NCBI GenBank assembly: GCA_010093705.1
Contig: MU006099.1
Span: 472,757 to 536,756 of the forward strand
Reading direction: 5' to 3'
Origin: Patellaria atrata CBS 101060
Lineage: Eukaryota > Ascomycota > Dothideomycetes > Patellariales > Patellariaceae
Length of the DNA: 64,000 bases
Positions 10,801 through 24,400 of the stretch are shown here, piece after piece. Every line of letters begins with the position of its first letter. The first letter of the stretch is position 1. The notes beneath the pieces are model-generated. The model saw only the letters and a list, made by a program, of their open reading frames with translations. It was not told where the DNA came from and did no database searches. The translations under genes were made by a program, and so were the position numbers.

Positions 10801-12934
10801 ATCAGCAAGTCAGTACAGTTTCATAACCCCCTTTAGAGATTCAAAGTCACCTATTCCTAGAGGATTGGTACATTTCTTGCACGTCTGCTCTCGTATGCCT
10901 GAATGATCGCCTTTGATATTGTTTCGAATGTTAGATACATCCATTATGTCCTTGCAACGATCGCACTTGATCGTGATGCTAAGAGAGCGCAACTCGAGAA
11001 GTTCAATGCCGTGAAGTTCAAGGTGAGGAAAGGAAATTGCTACGCCTCGCTCTAACGCCGCCGCTCCCTGTTGCTCTGATGATTCTACCGTCTCTTCCTC
11101 CCCTTCAGTATCGTCGCCAGTCTCTTCATCGGAGTCGTAGCTAGAATACTCGTCGGAATCATTTTCTTCATCATCCTTACCTACCGTCCACTCCGGGGGC
11201 CTAGGGATAGTGATTACATGGCTACGATTCTCTGATTCTTCGAGAGCGTTGTTTGTTGGTAAGTTCGGCTCTTTGCGTTCCTCAATAGTAAATTGTGACA
11301 TATCGGTGACTATGTTTTGCTCGGGAACAGCCGTCCGAACGCTCATTACGTGCATATTTTGTGACAAGTAATTGATATGTGCCATCAAAGACATGTCAGA
11401 GTATTGCTGCGCACGTTCTTTAAATGCCGTCTCTACTGGCTCAGCGGCCTCTCGTGAAACACCCAGTACTTCGATAGTACATGGTTCCAAGTTATAGTCA
11501 AAAGGAACGGTAATTTTAATAATCTTTACAGCTTGAAGAGGAATTGTGAGGTCCTGTCTCTTTCTTGGCTCGACCGGAATAGTATAATCCATACCACTTG
11601 ACGATTTGAAGAAATTAGGGAGCCTCCCTAGCCGCGCTTCTAGCTGCCGCGTCTCTAAGATCCGCTTTTTCTCTGCTAAAGCTCTCTGCTCTGTTGTGTA
11701 AGATGGTAAGGACTTTGAAGGATTCACCGTTACGTGAACGGTAAGATCTTTCTTCTGCGTATGTTTAATCTCACTCACCGTTACGTTACTAGCAGATGCA
11801 GGAGCTTTGGACTCCTTGTTAGTATGCTTGACAAGCTTGATAGTATCGGCTTTTTGCGCTGACAGTATCCCTTCAAGCTGCTTATCCAGGGTATTAAGCA
11901 TCTGTAAGAGCGTAGCTCCAGGCGACGATGCAGCAATGGCATCAAAGCCCCTTTCGACATTGATCTGAAAGCCCCGCTCTAATTCCTTGTTGGTTACGCG
12001 GAGGCTAGGAAACTCGTCCTTGGGGTAATTTCGTGGCACGGTGAGGACGCATTGCAGAGCCTGAATATCATATGGGAAGTCCGGATCGGACGGGATCAAC
12101 CTAAAGGCAAAGACCGTCCCGTCATCCTTTGGAGAGTATCTCCGACGGATCTGGGATATCTGGAATTCCCATGGGTCCTCAACCTGGCCCCGTGGGACAG
12201 GACGTTGCACAATACGAGAGCTGTCGACGGGCGGTGCGACATATTGGCGGGCTGAACCGGGAGCTACCCGTGACGATCTTGGATTTCGTTCCTGATCCGT
12301 GACCGAACTACCATGCCCGCGATCAGACGATTCGGGTTGATGCTTTCGTGACTTGCTTTGAGACTGCTCGGTTTGCGGCGGATTCGCGGCCTGCAATCTT
12401 GAAGCATCGTGGAGGTATGGACAAGCGTCGCCAGCCCTGCAGCCTAACATTAAATCATGTCAAATCAGTACCAAGCCAGGAAAAGCACTTCTTGACACAA
12501 GGAGGAGGTGAGGTTGCTGATTTGATATCCCCCCACGAGACGGGAGGACGAACCCCCACGGATATAGAACACAAAAAAGGGACATCAACAATGATGTGAA
12601 ATGCTAATAGACGAAGCTCTAAAGAAACTAACGTAATGATTACCTGACCTGGTCGCGAAGAAACGACACAGCTGATTTCTCTTTCGGCGTGGCGCAGAAG
12701 CCTGAGGGTGATGGCCGTGAGGCTGAGATGATGCCACATCAGAGGTTGCAGGGCCTGGAATTATTATTGAACATCAGTACAGCAGCAGATGACCAGAGGT
12801 GCAGCGGCGGCTAGACAACGCATCAAGGGCCGTCAGGAGCCGTTTAGGGGACGTCACGTACCGGATTGTCCACCGTGATTGGGGTCAATGGGCGGGGCGG
12901 CATCGCAGTTGCCTGATGGGATTTCCGATTGCAT
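7848..12934 (-). CDS. CCCH / RWD-like / CHY zinc-finger protein, 806 aa, 14 exons
   Basis: Minus-strand exons: 12934-12862, 12754-12644, 12443-10851, 10795-10708, 10653-10541, 10476-10429, 10287-10256, 10119-10031, 9966-9931, 9798-9745, 9418-9411, 9278-9183, 8250-8218 and 7894-7848. They sum to 2421 nt, all in phase. Residues 54-73 are a CCCH finger (C-X8-C-X5-C-X3-H), followed by an RWD-like region (from about residue 125), a very acidic stretch, a double-Cys region (CDRCKDI, CKKC, CSEC, CREC) and a C-terminal CHY finger. The CHY part runs from GRCRHYAKSYRWFR through CCQKVFPCDRCHDE and CGLCSREQNYRPEDCGICH to a basic FWEGGKGTRDKARMSRKDP tail. CHY fingers bind zinc; the molecular role of this fungal protein is not known to me. 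RNA binding through the CCCH finger is only inference. Starting at ATG 12934 gives the full finger. The 8-nt exon and the 932-nt intron are noteworthy. Confidence 0.9.
9411..9418 (-). other. 8-nt micro-exon of the CHY gene
   Basis: Read on the minus strand, TGGCCTCT is preceded by ATACAG and followed by GTAAGG. It contributes C-G-L-C between MI and SREQNYRPEDC and restores phase between exons 9798-9745 and 9278-9183. Without it the two exons join out of frame and the CHY finger loses cysteines. Confidence 0.85.
9605..9626. repeat. 22-bp perfect palindrome built from GTACTGTAC
   Basis: GTACTGTACAG is directly followed by its own reverse complement. It lies in the 326-nt intron next to the micro-exon. 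It is the longest example of a motif that recurs in non-coding parts of the window. Confidence 0.95.
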
Positions 12935-15486
12935 GGTTGATAGGACGTTGTTTTTAGAATTTGTTGATTGATGATACGGCGCTGGAAGTAAAGATTGGCG
13001 CTGATGTTGAACTATGATACTATCGGACGTGGAGACAGGGAAACCTGGGGAGGATAAGGCGATCCTGGGGTAGTTGTTGTCTAGTTGAGCTCTGAGCCTA
13101 TGGCTACGTACCGACTATTAACGCCTCAACGCGAAAATATGGTCAGCTGCTCACAAAGGACGACGGATTGGCAATAACAATGAGACGGGTACTTGATCAC
13201 TTTGTACTCGTGTCCTTCGTCAGACGGGAGCGCCGACCTATGCTTTTCTACCCTCATCTTGTCGGAAGGGTCCAACTATCGGATGCAACGTAAACCCACG
13301 TACGATTTGATATCGTACACTGAATGACTGTTTTGCTTCCAGTCATTTGTTTTGACGACAACTATAGAGCATGAAGAGATGGATGAGTGTTACAGGCGCT
13401 GGGTAGATCTTGAGTCATAAGGCTGCATTTAGGCTTGGACCGATCTTCACGATGCATCGTCGTGAAGGTTAGGTATGTTCTGGCTTGACAGGTCACTTCT
13501 CCTAACCGCTGTGGTGGCATATTGTGCCTATGTAATGTTAGGCATTTAGGTGTCTCTGCTTGAGGGCACAGAAGAGCGCTTCTTGATACTACTACCAGCT
13601 GCCAAAGTACAGGTAGAACATACTGTATGCTCAGGTACATGTAGTTCTACTGTACCTGTATTTGTACACCATATAGAAGATAGGAGATATAGGTCGCTTG
13701 GGTAGATACTTTTTCGGTACTTCACTCATGAATACCTTGGATCTACATTCTCCCTTGAGGCAGAAACTCGTAGAACTCTTCCTGACCTAATCATGATGAC
13801 TCCTTCTCGTGTTGCAGATGTTGCCATGATGGCGAAACGGCCGTGAGAAGAATTGGAGTTCGGCATTCCTTTTCGCATCTCTCTTCTAAGTGTTTACGTC
13901 TTGGGCAATTGCCCCCTTCTAGACCTCTTTGTTGACTGATGTCCTTCGGTCCGATGGAGGATGACTATGAACCTTCATCAAAGAACCCAGTCGCATCTTC
14001 TACAGAGAGTTCTTTGTCTGGTGTTGTCCGCCTTGCACAGCAGTCAAAGCGTTAATCCGAGTTTAATGTCCAGTAGTACTTTGTAGATGAGGCATCAAAA
14101 CATCCCTTCGTCCTGTTACTCACAGACCAGATTTCCAAGGCAGCTGAGATGTTTCCTCAATATGATTCATAGACCTAGTGAAATCCTCAGTTCCCCGCCA
14201 GCCGAGTTACCAAATCCAAAAGGTATTCCACCAACGACATATGCTCAAACTAGGTACTCGTAGCGTTTCTCTAAATCATTCTTTCTCCTCGTTTTTTTTG
14301 GCGAAGTTGAACCCGCAGGGATATTGCAGCGCGGCAGGCGGGCCTCTTCCCATCTGAAAGAGAAGAAATAAAAAAAAAAAATCCCCGCGGCCGCCGAAGT
14401 GCTCTTTCGGCAAAGCAGAGAATGGTAGAATGCAACCTTCTCGTGAGCCACAAGATGCACAACGAAGCACAAACATGGATAGTTCCCTACGCCAATGCAT
14501 AAGCGCTTCCGCTTTCAAACATACAAAGATGATTCAGAAGAGGCGGTAAGAGAGTGCGTTGACGAGATCTGAATTCTGAGTCGTCCAAATCGCTTCTCAC
14601 ATGTTTTCTCCCGTCGGTTGGCATGCTGCGATTCAATGCGCGATAATTATTGTTGGGCTGGGTGAGGAACATGGACGAAGTGGAGGAGGGAGGGGGAGGA
14701 AAGGGAGAGCACCTCACATACGGGTTGGCCAAGGTAACAAGGGGATGAAGATAAAAGAAAATTCAACTTCAAGTTCCCTGAAGAGTTGCACACATCAGTA
14801 TTACCTCAACTATTGAATTAAGTACCTAAGCTGTTTGCCATCTACTTTGCTCTCTGAAGATATGGCTAAGTGATGGAACAATTCGAAAACACTATGTGGG
14901 CATTCATTTGCTACCCATCCTCAGTCCTTCTTGCCTGAGCAACCCGAAGAATTATCGGCCCAAGCCTTCTCGGGGCTGAGTTCCATAAAAGTACAGTGAG
15001 TAATAGTACAAGTCCAGACGACGGAAATATGACCGGTAAAACATGTGATACCCTTTCCCCATCATGCGTGAGCTACCAGTAATATATGCCCCAAGCCAGT
15101 GCTATCCGCCGTCCATTACGAAGTAAAAGTATAAAGTATGCAGAAAAATCATGGTCTCGTATGCAGTGAGACATCAAAGCATGACCTGGTATCAAGAATA
15201 AATAATTTTTTTTTTTGAAAGCAGAAAAAAAGTAAAAAGAACAGCCAAGGCTAGTTAGAGTCCACTGTTAAAGGCATGGACCGAAGAATATGAAAGCTGT
15301 TCGCAATGCCGGACGCCGTAAGATGATTTGCTAGTCTGAAAGAAACGCCGTTACGCTATGTGTCATTAGACAAAGTGGATAAATGCATCTGGAACCTCCC
15401 TGAAGCAAATATGGCCGTAAAATGTGGTTGAGAATTCGGGGATTAAGGCGTATGGTAAGGGGTAGAAATTTTGGAATCCGACTCTT
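12935..15486. other. 2.5-kb region upstream of the CHY gene
   Basis: Lies between the CHY start codon and the stop codon of the next gene, both minus strand. It contains GTACTGTAC-type motifs (about 13611-13668, with TACAGG, TACTGTA, TACATG and TACTGTACC in a row), a poly-T run, a NotI-like GC patch near 14383 and only short open frames. I see no convincing gene. It probably serves as promoter and 5' leader of the CHY gene and terminator of the DUF3295 gene. Confidence 0.4.
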
Positions 15487-17354
15487 CTACCACCCCCTCT
15501 CGTGATATTCTTGCAGTCCATTGTCGAAATACGCATTGAATGAATTAGTGGGTTTTGTTTCCTTTAGAGTGACCATGTGATGACTCTCGCCGGGGTAATT
15601 CCTAAGGTTTTTGACATCGTTTGATGTATGCCTACGCTTCAGAACGGCACTTGAAGTAGCATTTTTCTGTTGACGTTCCCAAAGGAGGTGCTTCCTTAAA
15701 GATTCGGTAAGCTCTGTTGAAAGCATATTTCGTCGGGTGGTGCGTGGGGAAAGAGCTGGTTGATGAGTATTCGAAGTGGTGATGATGATGGGTCGTGACT
15801 GAGAGCGAGGAATATCAGGTTCTTGTTGCGGGTCATGAAATTGCACGCTAGGTTCTGCTTTAGGAGATGTAGCGATAGATGGGCCGTTGGGGGAGGAAGT
15901 CCGTGAACGCCGCAGTCCATGAGGCTGGCGGGTAGCAGCTTGCTGGAGCGCTGCGGCACGATCTCCTTCGTGCATCAAGGTCGTTAGGAGGGAGCGTCGT
16001 GATGTCAAGTTTGGTCGTGAATCGACTCTTTTAAACATGTTCTTCTCTTCTAGACTAGAAGGTCCACTCTCCATATCTGAGTCTTCCCAATCATTCTCAT
16101 CCTCATCGTCTTCAATGGCGCTTTCCGACATCGACTCTTCGTCTTCGTCGTCAGATTCTAGAGCGCTATCGCTATTGTTCTTATTTTGATTATAGATAGC
16201 CCGCGTGACAATTTCGTCTCTGAAAGAGGTCTGCTTGCGGTTAAAAGTTGGACGTTTGAGGCCTTCAGCAAGGGAGCTACGGTTTGCTAGAGACATATGC
16301 GTTTCTAACGAGCTTTCGCCACCTTCGTCTGAGGATGCACCAATGATAAAGCCAGGCTTCTTCTTGAATTGTTCGCCCTCTGCTTTGTAGTTATCAGTGT
16401 TTTTTAAAATAGTCTTGGGAAGCGCCTGCGTGCCCGAACGGTATGACGAGACCGCCTGACCCGGAGAAAATCCAATTGTTACGCTGTGATCAGTCATCTC
16501 AGTGGTAGAACTACTGTCCGATGGCACCGGCGGGCTTAAATTCGATCCGTCGGTGTATGCTTCGGTGGCAACTGTAGATGTAGATGAATCCGGAGGTAAA
16601 TTAGAAGGCATCTGATCACGTTGAGTCGTTGATTCTGCAATGGATTGCATGGTTTGTCGGGACGGCTGTGACGGTTTCACGGCTGGTTTCTGCATTGTAG
16701 CGATTGAGCAAGAACGAGGTAATGGAAGAGGCGACAACGGCTCCAACTCTTTCTTTTCCTTTATCGAAGTAACAATCTTTTCTAAGTCTACGGGTGTAAT
16801 GTGTTTCTCGAATCCTCTACTGCGGCTTTCTGAAGAGTCAAGTCGTCGCAATTCAGGTCTAATGGGGGATGAGAGCGCCTGCGGTGTTTGGGCAGGTGCG
16901 TCCGAGTCAAGAGATTCCACGCTTGAGGATAATTCTGGTGCTTCCTCGGAGGAGCGCGATTGATTTAATGATGACGGTCCGTGAAGGCGTTTTGAGGAAG
17001 ATGAGGAGGAAGGTAAGCTTCGGTTTAAGGACCATCGCTCTTTGAAGTTCGGCTTTTGATCAGGCGCACAACAAAATGTCTCACGGTTCCAAAGCCGCCA
17101 AGAGAAATTCTCTAGTCTTTTGCCGTCTTCCATCGTAGTTGAGCACTTGGAGAATACTGTAGTTAAAAATGAAAGGATTAGCTGAAAGGCTAATTGCACG
17201 AGGTTTTTTTTTGGCCCTCAGATGCTATCATCCAGCGACCAAAATTCGACTTACCAGACCAGAGCATGAATAGATTCACGACGTTCGTTGTGTCAATCGT
17301 GTGCATCGATGCGGGCTCCACCCTCACGATAGGTCTTTCCGAACCGAAAGGCAT
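15487..17354 (-). CDS. AreA-type GATA-like (DUF1752) / DUF3295 protein, 589 aa
   Basis: Two exons, 17354-17255 and 17156-15487, phase 1 junction. The N-terminus (about residues 23-62) is the DUF1752 block seen at the start of nitrogen regulators of the AreA family: NLFMLWSVFSKC, then GKRLENFSWRLWNRETFCC. The intron interrupts it exactly between LWS and VFS, and only splicing gives the full motif. The rest is Ser/Pro-rich and probably disordered, with a dense Asp/Glu block (about 360-400) followed by KRVDSRPNLTSRRSLLTTLMHEGDR-type sequence and an Arg-rich C-terminal part, matching DUF3295. The GATA zinc finger itself is absent, so this is not AreA. A nuclear or TOR/nitrogen-signalling adaptor role is inference. 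The unspliced frame would start in the intron at a non-ATG codon. Confidence 0.88.
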
Positions 17355-19900
17355 TTTTGCGATGTTGCGCCCGAGAAGAGGAGTTTGGGTGCTGTTGAGT
17401 TTATGTGTCGGTTGTTCAGGTAGTAAGGTAGTGGCTGTTTGCGTCGCGAAGAGTGAGAGTGAGTGATTGCGTCAAAGATCGGCAGGCCCGTAGCGAGGTA
17501 CTGCGGCGGATTGGCGTCACAGCGAGGGCGGCAAAAGGCAACAGATGGATAAAGCTAGATAAGATGGCATGCCCGCCGAATGAATAATGGAAGTTCTTCT
17601 AGAGTAGATGCACACACTTCAAAGGTTGTTGGGAACGAATGTGCTGGGTGTGTAAAAAGGTTTTTGTGGGTGGTGTTTAGGGAAGAGAGTTCCTTTGTTG
17701 TCGGGATGGGGAAAAACTGGGGGGTGGGCAATGCTACATAAAAAGCCGCCGGGTGTGGGAGAAAGAAGGAACAAGACTGGAACGGGGAACGATGGCCAGG
17801 CTGCTTCGCTGCTTTTTGTCTGACTGCTGCTCTAAGGGCCGCAACCTCGTCAAGCCAGTTACCAAACCTGTGGGACGAGAGGCGTTCAACGTGCATGGGG
17901 GTCGATGTGGACAGTCAGGGAGGAAGGAGGAAGGGGGTGGATAAGGGCATGAAAGCACTTTTACCGGGGTTAGAAGCGTGTGATGAGGGAACCTGAAAGG
18001 GAACAGGCCCTGACCAGGGGATCACGGGGAAAGAGGAAAGACCAAATCAACCAAAAGTGACCGTTTTAGAGGCTTGACTAAGACTTGACTTGGCTTGTGC
18101 TGGATTTGGGGGGATTGGAGGAATCTTTTGAGAGCCTTCAGGCTTTTTGGGGGTTTTTGCGAGGTAAACTTAGCGTGCGACGTACTTTGGGCGTGCTCAA
18201 CTGCCAACTGGTGCTTTTTCGGGGGCGCTATAAACAACTTTTACAAGGTATCACACGTATCAATACCTTTCGTAACAAGTGCCTAAACCCCGTGTCAAAT
18301 ACTCTCATCAAATCATCAGTATCACATTTCAAGGCTGTTACTCTCGCCGCGGCGGGAAGGACAGCCTGTAAACTTAACCTTTAACTGACGGGTTTGACGG
18401 GTCGTTATTTGATGATGATAGATCATTTGTTACTTTGTTGTTGTCAAATCGCCTAATAGCAAAAGCCTGGCAGCCGCTCGCCCTTCTGTTTTGCTGCCAA
18501 TACCCTTCCACGTCACATTCCATTCACGCGTCGTAGAGCAATGCTTTCTGTTTTATTCGTTTCTTTGCCCTTTCAATCACAAAGTCTACAAACGGTCACG
18601 GTTTACATGAGTAGTTACCTTTTAGAGGAAGTTTCATCAGTTTCTCGTCCCTACATCTTGGCAGCTCTGTAGACTGTGGGGACACCTGAGAGATGTCAAT
18701 CTGCCTGCTGCTAAGTCAACAAGCGCGACACTTCCGATTGTTCCCCTACGATAGCGCCTACTTAGTGACTATTTAGACTCCCTATTTCTCTCCTTTTAAC
18801 ATATCTCTTTTTGCGAGCAAATAACAATTCCAACACGTGCTCCCCTGATACGGACTCGCGAAAATCCATATCGAGATATGTCAAGGCAACGACATTGACC
18901 AAGCAGGTACTTCGAAAAGCCTAGGCGTGGGGATCAGCAGTATCACGAGACTGCCAGTACACAAGAGATACTCGTCAGCAGACTCTCAAAAGGCGAGAAA
19001 CAGCGCTGCAACGGACACGGCGAGAATCCTTCGCAAGGAAGGAGAATTATGGACTTGCCTTGTCTTCCAGAAGCCCCGACGAAGCCGCTAACTTTACTAC
19101 AAAGACCGTCAAGACTGAACCGCTCACGGTTCTACTTCATGCACCAGACCGCAGCTGACTCGACAAGTCGTGACATGGACCAAGGTCCAAGCTAGCGTTT
19201 TGCCATCAGAAATTGAAGGCTCGTGAGTTCGAGTGATATATTCTACCAACAGCCGTGCTCCTGATCGAGCAATTCCATCCCGTACTTTGCGACGTTATCG
19301 CGGGACTTTTAAGATACTGCTTGCCCTTTCCATCCGTCTCAAAACTCCGGAAGGTATGGTGTACTGTAGGTACAGTACATCGTTGATGTGCAAGATCAAA
19401 GAGCAGCAACCCGCAATGTACCCTCGAGGTACCATTTTGGTTTCATAGCGTGGGATGACCACTGCTTTTCAATAATACATATCGCCCACGTGTGATACGA
19501 AAAAGATTACAGCTCTGTTTGCGGGGGATCTGTGTGAAGCACATTTACCGAGCATTTATCCAGATCTGCTGCGGCGATTTAGTCTGTGCCTGGGGCTTCC
19601 AATTCCGGCGCCTCAGCAGCATCGTTAATCCCAAAGCGCTGCAGGATGGAATTCCATAACACCAAACTACATACCTTTACAGAAACTCTGGAACTCCATT
19701 ATTCAGAGCTTTACCAAAAGACATCATTCAACTGAAAAAAATTCTTCCGTATACCTTTCTACAGAGTCGAGTATTCGGGACGGATCCCGAGACAGTAGTA
19801 TGGCGATGCTGCCCGACTATCTGCTAATTCACATTTTCACCAGCACGTTATTGTTCGCTATTAAGTCTGAAACGCGACGGCCTATGACAAGAGCTATCAC
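17355..19900. other. Left part of gene desert: upstream region of the DUF3295 gene
   Basis: No gene can be supported. There is an open stretch of about 98 codons without ATG at the front (about 18899-19195, + strand) and a GTACTGTA-GG-TACAGTAC inverted repeat at 19361-19378. Regulatory genes in filamentous fungi often have long leaders, which may explain part of this region. Confidence 0.4.
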
Positions 19901-20189
19901 ATGCTCTGATAGCTTTTTGCACTGAGGCTGGAAACACCAATGAACGAGCTCAGAGTTGATGGTACTTCTTAACCTGACCTCTTTGCTTTTATAAAATAAT
20001 TCCTCCGTCGGCGGGCTATCTTTCTATTTCATCAATACAGATAGAAGAACTGGAAGAGCGGACGTCTCAACCCGTTAGGAACCTTTTGAATATCAACGGG
20101 TATCAAGAACTTTTTGCGATCAACTCTTCAATCTATCTCAAGTCTCGGTGAGAGATGATCTTGAGGGGCTGAAGTAGTAGGAGACATTC

Positions 20190-21461
20190 AGCAGCTCGTT
20201 GGATAGGTTTGTCCGATACAGAATAATACGGCATCTCAATTCTCGAGATCTGTCCTCGTGTTGTGGGGTACTTTTGCCTGTATTTTGAGACATTCCATGG
20301 GGGAGAGTTTGGGGCTCTCTCGCATCATTGGAGCACGCAAGGAGTTTTATCGGAGCTGCCTATCGTGTACATTTATTTACCTCGCGGTTATTCGCCTTAG
20401 TCAACGAAAAAGAAGTCGATTCGAAGGTTACAGGTGTAGAGGTACAAATTCTGCCATAATGCAACGTTGAGCTCGTCCCAAAATGTCTTCGTAGGTCATT
20501 CGGTCAAGATGGTCGAATCATAGTTCACCGGCACGATCATGTGTACAGCGACAACAAGCAGCTTACAGCCGGTTTCATGCGCTGTACAAAATCGCGACAG
20601 CGAACAAAATCATCCACAAAATACCTTGCACAACAATGTCATCTTGTCGATCTCGTTCGTTCTCCAGAAGAAAACAGGCAAAAAGCATATTTACCAACCC
20701 CCGGGTTTGATTCTACCTTTGGCAATTCGAATCAACGGGAGAAGCAGATGACCTTCTACAGGTTCTCACATAAAGCAGGCGCAGGTAGATCAACATAGCT
20801 ACAGGATCTCTTCACCGCATCTCGCCGCTGGACTGTTACTTGACCTTGGACCCTTTCCAGTCTTTGGGTGGCCACAACATGGCCAGGCCTCACGGTCCGC
20901 CTAGCCGAACGGGAGGACTTTCAAGCTCTTTACCCCACAAAACGACCTTGGACTTCCACTTGCCTTTCTACCGTCTCTCTAAACTTAATCAAATTACCAA
21001 AAACGTTGGACTACGCCTCAGTCTCATGATTTATCAAAAAGACTGTATGCAAAATAGCCATCAACTCCTTTAATACGGTTGAGAAGCACGACGGCGATTC
21101 AGCTTTATATGGAACTTGGCTATTTCAGCCCATCCAGGACCGCTTCGAGTCATATCTTCTTCTATTAGCCTTTCACCTGAGTAATGATGGAGGAAAAGGG
21201 TTTCCTATCTACTTATTCTTTTCAGTAACGACCGCTTGCATAGCGAAAGTGATATATTACGATATTCCACGGTGCTCAGTCTGGTCTCTCCTTCAAAGTC
21301 TAGAATCACACGGGGCCCTGAGTCTTCCTTACACTTGGAATTCCCCAAATTGCTTCTTGAGAGCACCGTTCCACTTCATCGGAACACTAACTCCACATGT
21401 TCCGAAGCGTCAGTTACCTCAACTATTTCGCTCACAGGCTTCAAATCGACTGGGACATTAA
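20190..21461 (+). pseudogene. Possible decayed coding region
   Basis: Two long open stretches on the plus strand have protein-like composition but no single intact frame joins them. One runs from about 20200 to 20800 and includes phrases such as FGQDGRIIVHRHDHVYSDN. The other runs from about 21027 to 21461 and includes ALYGTWLFQPIQDRFESY. The stretch is interrupted several times. I could not assign a family. A short F-box-like start (MLPDYLLIHIF, near 19806) lies upstream, but the link is weak. It could also be chance. Confidence 0.25.
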
Positions 21462-24400
21462 AACAGTCTGTTAATAACGTAATGGTGTGGTGCACCCACG
21501 ACTCTACAGTCTGTACACCATATGATTTGATCTTTATAGCTCCCAAACCGCAGTGTTGCGCGCGCTCTATGTGTCCTCCACCACTATATTTGGACTGTAC
21601 ACGTTAGATAAGGTCGACCTCGCATGCAAAGGCTGCAAAGTTCTTCTTCTCCTTGCTATGGTCTATGGAAAAGAGGTACATCTTAATGTAGCATTATAGG
21701 CAGGGATCGGCCCGGGGATGTAGGGTCTATCGCTCTCCGGCTTACCTGAGAGGCGATGTCTCACTCAGTCAGAGTCCCTATTGATCTGATCCTAGCATCA
21801 TCTTGCCCTTTCAGTACTCCCGCATGTTGTTTGACAAAAACGAAGACTTGAAAGTCACCAAAGTACGTCCTGAAGGAGCATGAGGAGCTACGGAAATGTG
21901 AACATCGGAGAATACGTTCTTCCTCATCTTTTGGCCAGACGCGACCATCATGCCCTGGGCCGCAGGCGATCTTGTCCTATCATATCTGCAACGTGGATCA
22001 GGTAGTGCCGGTATGTTGGCCCAGACACTGTTTTGCAAGTTTATAACTTTTAAGGGTCGAATCTGCAGGTTTCTTTCGGTACCTGGGAAATAGAATGAAT
22101 CTCCACCCGTTATTTGGACATGTTACAAGTACCTTAACCTGTGAGTTTAAGGCTTTCAAGCAGGTGTGGGTGCAGGAGCCCATTTCCCGGGGCGATGGGA
22201 CGAAAGCCACAGCTGCGACCCGACGACCTGGGAATGGCTGTCCAACTTAACCTGAACGAGACCGGGACAAGGCGGGCAAGGATTCAATACCGTTTAGCAC
22301 ACTCGGAAGTAGACAAGTTCACAACGGAAGTACTGTTAGTCTGCACTCGCTTACACTTCCGCCGCGAAAATCCATGCTGCCAGCTGCCACCTCATGCTTC
22401 CTGAGGTGCCGGCTATCGTTGTATTACCCGCCCCATACGGTACACCCACGCTTCCCCGTCACCTACTTTTTGCCGATAGCTCAACACCCGTCATCCATCT
22501 CTGTCGGATCTCAGTAGTGAGAACAACGTTTCCCGGCTAAAATTCCAGGGTAGGTGGCCTTAATGCGTACTTAGGATGAAGTTGGTAAGTACATAATGAT
22601 TTCTCAACCCTCTTACGTACAACTTTACTGGTATGTATTGCTTGCACTGTCCTTGACGGTCCGATGAAAAGAAAAGCACGACATTTTCTCTCTTAAACAT
22701 GACCTCTGATATCGTTCCTTGGCATCATCTCTTCAATCTCCGTTTTCAGTGTGACGGTTTCACAGGTCCGCGATTCAGGTCAGCTCAAAATATTCCGCCG
22801 CTTCATCATCTCGCATTCCGAGCAATCAAGCTCTCCTCGAACAGGCGTTCTCCAGAGTTTCGACAGACGCCAATCCCAGGCAAGATCTCGTGGAGGGCAT
22901 TCTTCCAAACTTCCATACCTTATCTCCACCAATTTTCCCAACTGCCTCGTTGGGGCCAGGATGTTCCGGGGTCGGAGAAGATGCAACAAGCGAAGTCTCC
23001 AGTGAGAGTTTTACCGCATCGGGATAGGCCGATGGCTCGTGTAGTCGATAGCGTACGGGGGGAAAGCGGGATAGGACCAGGTGGAAACCCTTGAGCCCTT
23101 ACAAGTTACGACCCTTCTTTGGGGATCTCCTGCTTCATGCAACAGCTCCCTACATCATGTTGTGGGTACTGACATCGTCGACTCGTGTGTAAAAGCGCCA
23201 TGGAATCCCATCACGAAGGAAGTATCAGGGGAATTGGCGCCTGTGTCAGTTCTTTTGGGAGTTGCGAGGACCCGACGCCAGGGTAAAGCAAAGAAACGCT
23301 TCCAGCACGACTCTCACGAGGGCAAGAGAAACCAAAACCTTCGATAGCGGTGTCCGTCGTTGGGGATCCTGATTCACATTAATCGCCTAATTCGATTCTA
23401 TCATTATGTGCTCATAATCTACAGAAGCGAATGCCGGAGATGAAAAGGGATCCTTGGATTTGGGATGATAACGGGCTGCTTGTTCATCCCAAAAGTTGAC
23501 ACAAGTACTCAACTGCCAGTTTGGCATGGAGGTGCGGAGATTGTACCTCGTGATATCTGCTTGACGCGCTGGAGATCACGTTGGTAGGATTCCTTTGCCC
23601 TTTGGGCAGCAAACCAACGTATATTATGGATTATGATTCTACCTGTACCATTATAACAGCAGTCAGCAAACAGGTAAGCTCTTTCACTTGCTATTCCGCA
23701 ACACTTAAGCTTTATTATTGTACTGTATGGTACTTCTACTTTAACGGAGTACTTGTATAAGCACAAAATGCTTTTGTCGGACTGTCCCCCACGCGCATGC
23801 TCAGTCATCTCTGCTCACACCCACACTGTTGATGCGTTTAAAACGCGTGCGTGCGGTCAGCACAGTTATGTCACAGCGCCATACCATCGGACACCACATC
23901 ATGCCGGTTGGCTGGTGTGAGGGGACATCGAATGAAATTTTGTGCTCTGTGCTCACGCTTCGGCATCTCACATCTCATCTGATAAGTCGAAGCGGAGCGC
24001 TGCGGGGGGATTGCGGGCGGGCAGGCAAGGCGAAGGGAAAGGGAGGGAAGGATTCAAAGGCGAAGGGTCGGAACGAGAAATCGCTGACCACCTCCAAAAT
24101 CCTTCTCGGAACCAGCCAGATGAACAAACGGCATCCTTCTTAACACGAGAGAAGTTCTGTTTACCGTTGTTACCATCTACCGGCCAGGCTGTTATAGTTA
24201 CAACGTCGCACGTCCTGTTTTTCGGGGTTCCTAGCCAATCGTTGTGCTATATTCGCTTCCAAATCAGCCATAATGAACATTCAGGCTCATGTCCTGGCCA
24301 ATGCAGGGTTTCCTATTTCTGTAAGTTTTGATCGAAGATTTCATCTCAAACTCGCAAGTTCGCAACAAGTACCTGGATACGGAGTACAGGCTGCAGTTAT

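Noticed and set aside
22699-23094. 131-codon frame and its overlapping plus and minus partners
   Set aside because: Three overlapping frames of similar length, none with family features.
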